Assembly: GCA_021823905.1 (NCBI GenBank)
Contig: JAKALX010000109.1
Span: 1 to 9,863, forward strand
DNA from: Chloroflexota bacterium
GTDB taxonomy: Bacteria > Chloroflexota > Dehalococcoidia > Tepidiformales > Tepidiformaceae
DNA: 9,863 nt
Direction of reading: 5' to 3'
Shown here: one piece after another, positions 6,397 through 9,863 of the stretch
Layout of the letters: each line of letters starts with the position of its first letter
Numbering within the stretch: the first letter of the stretch is position 1
The notes under the pieces: model-generated
What the model was told of the DNA's origin: nothing
Seen by the model: only the letters and a program-made list of their open reading frames with translations
The model's database searches: none
Position numbers and translations under genes: made by a program

Positions 6397-6584
6397 ATCA
6401 CTCACGATAGACGCACGGCCATTGCACCGCGGGTACGCCCGCCAACAGCCGCTCCGGGCGCGGAACCGCTCGAATGTCGCACGCCCGCCGCGATCTTCAT
6501 GCTTGCAGCATCATTATCGCGCGTATCAGTGCTAGTCTGCTGCCGAGCGATGGCTGAGGCCACACCGACGAAGGAACGGCAACG

Positions 6585-6839
6585 ATGCGAAGCTGCGCGG
6601 TATGCGCCTATCTGGGGCTCGATCCAAGCCCGTCGAGCGGCGAAGTCGGCCTGTGGACGTCCCTTCCCGCCATCGTCGCTGCCGCGAACCAGGTGTTTCC
6701 CTCGGCGCCCGCCGGTGAGCACCACGTGATGCTGGCCGTGTGCAACGAGCACGTCGTGGAGATCTATCGGGACCGCATTCCCGGGCTGCGGATGGCCTGG
6801 CGGCTGCGGGTCGAGCCAGCCGCCCCCGCGCTCACCTGA
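6585..6839 (+). CDS. Small unrecognised protein, 84 aa, with N-terminal CxxC
   Basis: I do not recognise this family. The frame starts at ATG 6585 with AAGGA (6571-6575) nine bases upstream, and its codons favour G/C in the third position, like the real genes nearby. The protein opens MRSCAVCAYLGLDP, with a C4-x2-C7 pair that could bind metal or be redox-active with C53 in VMLAVCNEHVVEIY. The middle (LPAIVAAANQVF) looks helical, and a strand-like HHVMLAVCNEHVVEIYRD follows. No signal peptide or long membrane segment is evident. The gene ends one base before the convergent stop codon of purU. No good promoter was recognised upstream; TTGCAG at 6503-6508 lacks a partner at proper spacing. A competing minus-strand frame in this region looks like a shadow. 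Confidence 0.6.
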   Translation: MRSCAVCAYLGLDPSPSSGEVGLWTSLPAIVAAANQVFPSAPAGEHHVMLAVCNEHVVEIYRDRIPGLRMAWRLRVEPAAPALT

Positions 6840-6840
6840 A

Positions 6841-7731
6841 CTATCGCTCCGAGCCGTCGCGCAGGAGCGTGCGCATACCCGGCTTGAAAACCACCTTCCC
6901 GTCGATCACCACCACCTCGTTGTTGAGCGAGAGCTGAACCGCGCGGCTGAGAACGCGGCCCTCGAGCGCCTGCCCCTTCGCCCGGACATCGTCGACCAGG
7001 TCGACACCAACCTCGATATGGAAGACGTCCTGGAGGATGATCGGGCCGGCGTCGAGCTCGGCGGTGACGAAGTGGGCCGTGCAGCCCGTGACACGGACAC
7101 CGTCCTCCCACGCCTGGCGGTAGGGGTTCGCGCCCGGGAAGTACGGCAGCAACGACGGGTGGATGTTAATGATCCGGCCGGCATAGGGTTCGACCACAGC
7201 CGGCGTCAGGATCTGCATGTAACGCGCCAGAACGACGACGTCGGCGCGCGCCGCCTGCAGCTCGCGCAGCAGGAACTGCTCGTGCGTGGCCTTGTCGGTG
7301 CTGGGAAACCACTGGAAGGGGATGCCGGCAGCCTCCGCAAGCGGGCGCAGATCCTCGTGGTTGCCGAGGACGGCGGCGATCTCGCCGTGCAGCTCGCCCG
7401 ATCTCCAGTCGGCGATCAGTTGCTCCAGGCAGTGCGGCTCCTTCGAGACCAGGACCGCGACCCGCTTGCGCTCCCGCTCGTTGTGGAGCGTGACGCGGAT
7501 CTCCATGCCGATCTCGGCGCCGATCGCGAGAAGACCGGTGACCAACTCGTCGAGCGTGGCTGAGGCATCCGTGATATCGACCAGCATGTCCATCAGGAAT
7601 TGACCGCGCACGACGCGCTGTTCGATGTCTTCTATGTTGACGTTGCGCTCGGCGAGGAACGTGCTGATCCGGGCGACCACGCCCTTCTGGTCACGGCCAA
7701 GCACGCTGACAATGGCAAGAACACGCGCCAT
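6841..7731 (-). CDS. purU: Formyltetrahydrofolate deformylase
   Basis: This 296-aa protein is close to the usual PurU length of about 280-290. Residues 1-80 form an ACT domain (MARVLAIVSVLGRDQKGVVARIS, then FLAERNVNIEDIEQ). Residues about 88-290 are the formyltransferase-like hydrolase fold: VAVLVSKEPHCLEQLI, GNHEDLRPLAE, ADVVVLARYMQILTP and INIHPSLLPYFPGANPY. The family's catalytic N-x-H and Asp appear as N189, H191 and D227 (in ELDAGPII). PurU hydrolyses 10-formyl-tetrahydrofolate to formate and tetrahydrofolate, balancing one-carbon pools and supplying formate. The ACT start at ATG 7729-7731 defines the N-terminus; the frame runs further upstream to 7815 but that part lacks family similarity. 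The ribosome site is weak (GGATAGG). It is divergent from the lipoprotein gene and convergent with the 84-aa gene. The tie to formate dehydrogenase about 1.5 kb away is functional inference. Confidence 0.94.
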   Translation of the reverse strand: MARVLAIVSVLGRDQKGVVARISTFLAERNVNIEDIEQRVVRGQFLMDMLVDITDASATLDELVTGLLAIGAEIGMEIRVTLHNERERKRVAVLVSKEPHCLEQLIADWRSGELHGEIAAVLGNHEDLRPLAEAAGIPFQWFPSTDKATHEQFLLRELQAARADVVVLARYMQILTPAVVEPYAGRIINIHPSLLPYFPGANPYRQAWEDGVRVTGCTAHFVTAELDAGPIILQDVFHIEVGVDLVDDVRAKGQALEGRVLSRAVQLSLNNEVVVIDGKVVFKPGMRTLLRDGSER

Positions 7732-7808
7732 AAACCTATCCGATGGGGTGGAGATGGCCGGTTGGGCCTGTTCGCAGCGTATGCGACACGACAAACAAGG
7801 TCGAACGG

Positions 7809-7837
7809 CTGGCACATTTGGCAGGCAATGCTATAGT
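7809..7837 (+). promoter_or_regulatory. Candidate rightward promoter with extended -10
   Basis: CTGGCA (7809-7814, four of six to TTGACA), a 17-base spacer and TATAGT (7832-7837, five of six to TATAAT). The spacer ends in TGC, giving the extended -10 form TGnTATAAT. This is the best-formed promoter in the window, with predicted start near 7844. It points toward the lipoprotein gene, about 275 bases away. Confidence 0.45.
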
Positions 7838-8053
7838 CAGCGCGTTTGCCGCATGGGAGCCAGAGCTTTGCGCTATTCGCCCATCGAGCAGATCCATGAC
7901 ACGCGGGGGCGCCGTAGCCTCGCCGTGGCGGATGCGGTATGGCCGCGCTCGTTCGCTCACCGGTTGCCCGCAAGCCTGCCCCGAGGAGGTGAAGCGAACA
8001 CGAAGAGCTGAGAACACGCCGCGCCGACACCTGCGATGAGTCGTAAAGAAGTG

Positions 8054-8059
8054 TTGACA
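8054..8059 (+). promoter_or_regulatory. Perfect TTGACA -35 hexamer upstream of the lipoprotein gene
   Basis: TTGACA matches the -35 consensus exactly, 60 bases before the start codon. No good -10 stands at 16-18 bases (GCACCT or CACCTT occupy that place). The promoter, if real, may need an activator or may have a lineage-specific -10. The dyad at 8082-8095 lies just where the transcription start would be. Confidence 0.3.
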
Positions 8060-8081
8060 GTATGCGGGTTTGGCGCGCACC

Positions 8082-8095
8082 TTACCGTTCGGTAA
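8082..8095. promoter_or_regulatory. Operator-like dyad TTACCG-TT-CGGTAA
   Basis: A perfect inverted repeat with 6-bp arms and a 2-bp centre, 24 bases upstream of the lipoprotein ATG and overlapping the expected start site. Its size and symmetry suit a TetR/AcrR-family repressor site, although no such regulator is encoded in this window. It is too short and has no following T-run to be a terminator. Confidence 0.45.
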
Positions 8096-8119
8096 TCGTA
8101 CGAGGAGGGAACCTGACCG

Positions 8120-9847
8120 ATGACCAAAACATCCTGGAAGATGCTCGCGGGCATCTTCGCCGTTTTCGCGGTGCTGACACTTGCAGCCGCCTGCGGAGAC
8201 GACAGCAGCAGCAACAAGACCGCCACGCCGGCAGCCGGCGGCACCACCGCCGCGACGACCGCGGCGACCCAGGCGACCCAGGCCGCACCGTCCGGCACGA
8301 TCACGATTCGCGGAACACAGTTTGAGACCTGGGATCCGCACTTCTCTGACTTCGCGCAGGACATCGCCCACTTCTACATGGTTTGGCGCGGCCTCTACGA
8401 ATTCAACCTCGACAGCCCGCCGAAGCCGATCCCGGCGCTCGCGGACGGCATGCCCGTGATCACGGACAACGGCAAGACGTATACCATCAAGATCAAGCAG
8501 GGCCTCAAGTGGTCGAACGGCGACCCCGTGACAGCGGACGACTTCGTCGCCGGCATCCAGCGCACCTGCGCTCCCGACAACGCGGGCCACTACGAGTACG
8601 TCATCACCGAGATCGTCGGCTGTGACACGTACTACAACGCCAAGGGTGGCGACGCCGCCAACGAGGCGCTGCGTAAGGCCATCGGTGTTCGGGCCGTCGA
8701 TGCCAACACCGTCGAATACAAGCTCACCGACCCGGTCCCAACCTTCACGACGAAGCTGGCGATGTGGGAAACGATGCCCCTCAACAGCAAGAAGATCACG
8801 ACCGTCGATGCGAAGTGGCCTGGCCCCATGGAGAACAGCTACACGGGCCCGTTCATGCCCAAGGACTACAAGGAAAAGGACCATCTCACCCTGGTCCCGA
8901 ACCCGAACTGGTCCGGCGCAAAGAAGCCTCAGGTGGCTCAGATCGTCATCAAGTACATCGACGACGCCGGTGTTGGCCAGAACGCCTACCGCAACGGCGA
9001 ACTCGACGCCACCATGGTCAACCCGCTCGAGCTGACGGCGACCCAGAAGGATCCGACACTCTCGAAAGAGCTGCTCGAATACCCGGCAACGCGGACGATC
9101 GGACTCGAGTTCAACCTGAGCGATCCACTCATGGGGAACAAGAACTTCCGGGTCGCACTGTCCCGCGCCGTCGACCGCGACACGCTCAACAAGGTCGTCA
9201 ACCAGGGAGCGAACATCCCCACGACCAACTGGATGCCTGAAGCGCGCTCCGGCGTGAAGGAAGGCGCCTACAATTCGCTCCTCGGCTTCGACGTGAATGC
9301 CGCCAAAGCTGCCTTCCAGGCCTCCGGGCTGACCCCCGACAAGGCGAGCTTCACGCTTCTCCTCATCGACACGGCAGTCAACAAGGCGCTCGGGCAGTTC
9401 CTGCAGAACGCCTGGAAGACCAACCTCGGCGTAGACGTGAAGCTCGAGTTCGTCGATTCGAAGACGCGCTCGTCTCGCTTCAACTCTACCCAGTTCCAGA
9501 TGGTCGTCGGCGGCTGGCAGGAGGACTACTCCGACCCGGAGAACTGGATGCTCGGCCTCTGGCAGACCGGTGGCTCGATCAACAAGACGAAGACGAGCAT
9601 CCCGGCCCTCGACGAACTGCTCAAGCAGGCTCAGTTCAACCAGAACGACGAGCAGCGGCGCAAGCAGTACGCCGACGCCGAGAAGATCCTCCTTGATGGT
9701 GCCAACGGCATCGCGCCGCTCTGGCACACCGGCGTCCACGTCCTCATCAAGCCCTACATCAAGGGCATGGCGGAGTCCAAGCGCCCCGGCGACACCTTCG
9801 TCGCTGGCGACTGGAACCCGGAGAACTGGTCAACGACCAAGAAGTAG
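8120..9847 (+). CDS. Peptide/nickel-type ABC transporter substrate-binding lipoprotein (family 5, DppA/OppA-like)
   Basis: This 575-aa protein captures oligopeptides or related solutes outside the membrane and delivers them to an ABC permease. Residues 1-24 are a lipoprotein signal (TKTSWK, then a hydrophobic stretch) ending LAAAC, so C25 is the lipidated residue; the -3 position is Ala rather than the usual Leu. Residues about 26-58 are a Ser/Thr/Ala/Gln-rich flexible linker. The family-5 fold follows: WDPHFSD, RGLYEF, YTIKIKQGLKWSNGDPVTADDFV (the SBP_bac_5 signature), SYTGPFMPKDY, NKNFRVALSRAVDRDTLNKVV, PTTNWMPEA and VVGGWQEDYSDPENW. Length fits the family. The start is ATG 8120 with GAGGAGG (8102-8108) eleven bases upstream. 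Permease and ATPase genes would be expected downstream, beyond the window; only 16 bases follow the stop. The ligand cannot be assigned from sequence alone. Confidence 0.93.
   Translation: MTKTSWKMLAGIFAVFAVLTLAAACGDDSSSNKTATPAAGGTTAATTAATQATQAAPSGTITIRGTQFETWDPHFSDFAQDIAHFYMVWRGLYEFNLDSPPKPIPALADGMPVITDNGKTYTIKIKQGLKWSNGDPVTADDFVAGIQRTCAPDNAGHYEYVITEIVGCDTYYNAKGGDAANEALRKAIGVRAVDANTVEYKLTDPVPTFTTKLAMWETMPLNSKKITTVDAKWPGPMENSYTGPFMPKDYKEKDHLTLVPNPNWSGAKKPQVAQIVIKYIDDAGVGQNAYRNGELDATMVNPLELTATQKDPTLSKELLEYPATRTIGLEFNLSDPLMGNKNFRVALSRAVDRDTLNKVVNQGANIPTTNWMPEARSGVKEGAYNSLLGFDVNAAKAAFQASGLTPDKASFTLLLIDTAVNKALGQFLQNAWKTNLGVDVKLEFVDSKTRSSRFNSTQFQMVVGGWQEDYSDPENWMLGLWQTGGSINKTKTSIPALDELLKQAQFNQNDEQRRKQYADAEKILLDGANGIAPLWHTGVHVLIKPYIKGMAESKRPGDTFVAGDWNPENWSTTKK
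8263..8280 (+). repeat. 9-bp tandem duplication in the lipoprotein linker
   Basis: GGCGACCCA occurs twice in tandem and is followed by a partial third copy (GGC). It encodes the ATQATQ part of the low-complexity linker, so copy-number change would alter linker length by three residues without a frameshift. Confidence 0.7.
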
Positions 9848-9863
9848 CCCAACTCCAGATCGG

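Larger units (their letters stand above)
7732..8119. other. 388-bp divergent intergenic region between purU and the lipoprotein gene
   Basis: This is the largest gap without a confident gene. It should hold promoters for purU (leftward) and for the binding-protein gene (rightward). Visible elements are a rightward extended -10 promoter near 7809-7837, a perfect TTGACA at 8054-8059, the dyad at 8082-8095 and a strong ribosome site at 8102-8108. Several short frames cross it, but none resembles a known protein. No tRNA cloverleaf, SRP RNA or RNase P core sequence was seen. If transcription starts near 7844, the leader would be about 275 bases long, which leaves room for a structured or coding leader. 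Confidence 0.6.

Noticed and set aside
6402..6752. A 116-codon minus-strand open frame opposite the 84-aa gene
   Set aside because: No clear ribosome site and no motif; the opposing plus-strand frame has better codon character and a Shine-Dalgarno.
7853..8011. A 52-codon plus-strand frame beginning with ATG about ten bases after a predicted transcription start
   Set aside because: No ribosome site, no recognisable motif and mixed codon use; kept only as a point in the leader finding, not as a gene.
7736..9739. A 667-codon minus-strand open frame opposite the lipoprotein gene
   Set aside because: Its length comes from the GC-rich codon pattern of the opposite strand. The plus-strand protein has signal peptide, lipobox and family-5 motifs, while this one has none.

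Overview
This is a GC-rich chromosomal segment from a bacterium. It carries a complete soluble-type formate dehydrogenase operon with a small toxin-antitoxin pair at its 3' end, a one-carbon (formyl-folate) gene, an NAD(P)-binding oxidoreductase and an extracellular peptide-type binding lipoprotein. No rRNA, tRNA, CRISPR array or insertion sequence was seen. The Ala/Thr-rich linker behind the lipoprotein cysteine, the GC-rich codons and the gene mix suggest Chloroflexota or another GC-rich soil or thermal lineage. That assignment is an impression, not a demonstration.

Layout. At the left edge is the last 41 codons of hemB (+). It converges on a minus-strand block read from about 5293 down to 179: an unrecognised 138-aa protein, a NuoE/NuoF-like subunit (485 aa), a short NuoG-N-terminus/ferredoxin-like subunit (206 aa), the molybdopterin catalytic subunit FdhA (707 aa), then hicA and hicB. 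After a 33-bp first gap, every junction in the block is a short overlap (4, 4, 4 and 8 bases), so it reads as one translationally coupled operon, including the toxin-antitoxin pair. Upstream on the same strand lies an NDUFA9/NmrA-like NAD(P)-binding protein (5451-6365). A plus-strand 84-aa unknown gene (6585-6839) converges on purU (6841-7731, minus) with one base between the stop codons. A 388-bp divergent intergenic region follows, with promoter-like elements and a perfect TTACCG-TT-CGGTAA dyad. The window ends with a family-5 substrate-binding lipoprotein (8120-9847, +).

How the genes may work together. PurU releases formate and tetrahydrofolate from 10-formyl-tetrahydrofolate. The FDH complex (FMN/NAD subunit, Fe-S wire subunit, Mo/W-pterin subunit) would oxidise formate to CO2 and pass electrons to NAD+ in the cytoplasm; no Tat signal or membrane subunit is visible. 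The co-location suggests a formate or one-carbon module, but purU and fdh are separate transcription units here.

The oddest points are: (1) FdhA is split from its N-terminal Fe-S module, and that module has lost three of the four ligands of the NuoG-type His-Cys3 cluster; (2) the NuoE-like part of the diaphorase subunit is unusually compact; (3) the toxin gene hicA starts inside the fdhA stop codon (GTGA); (4) an unknown gene heads the operon; (5) the intergenic region before the lipoprotein gene holds unexplained regulatory structure.
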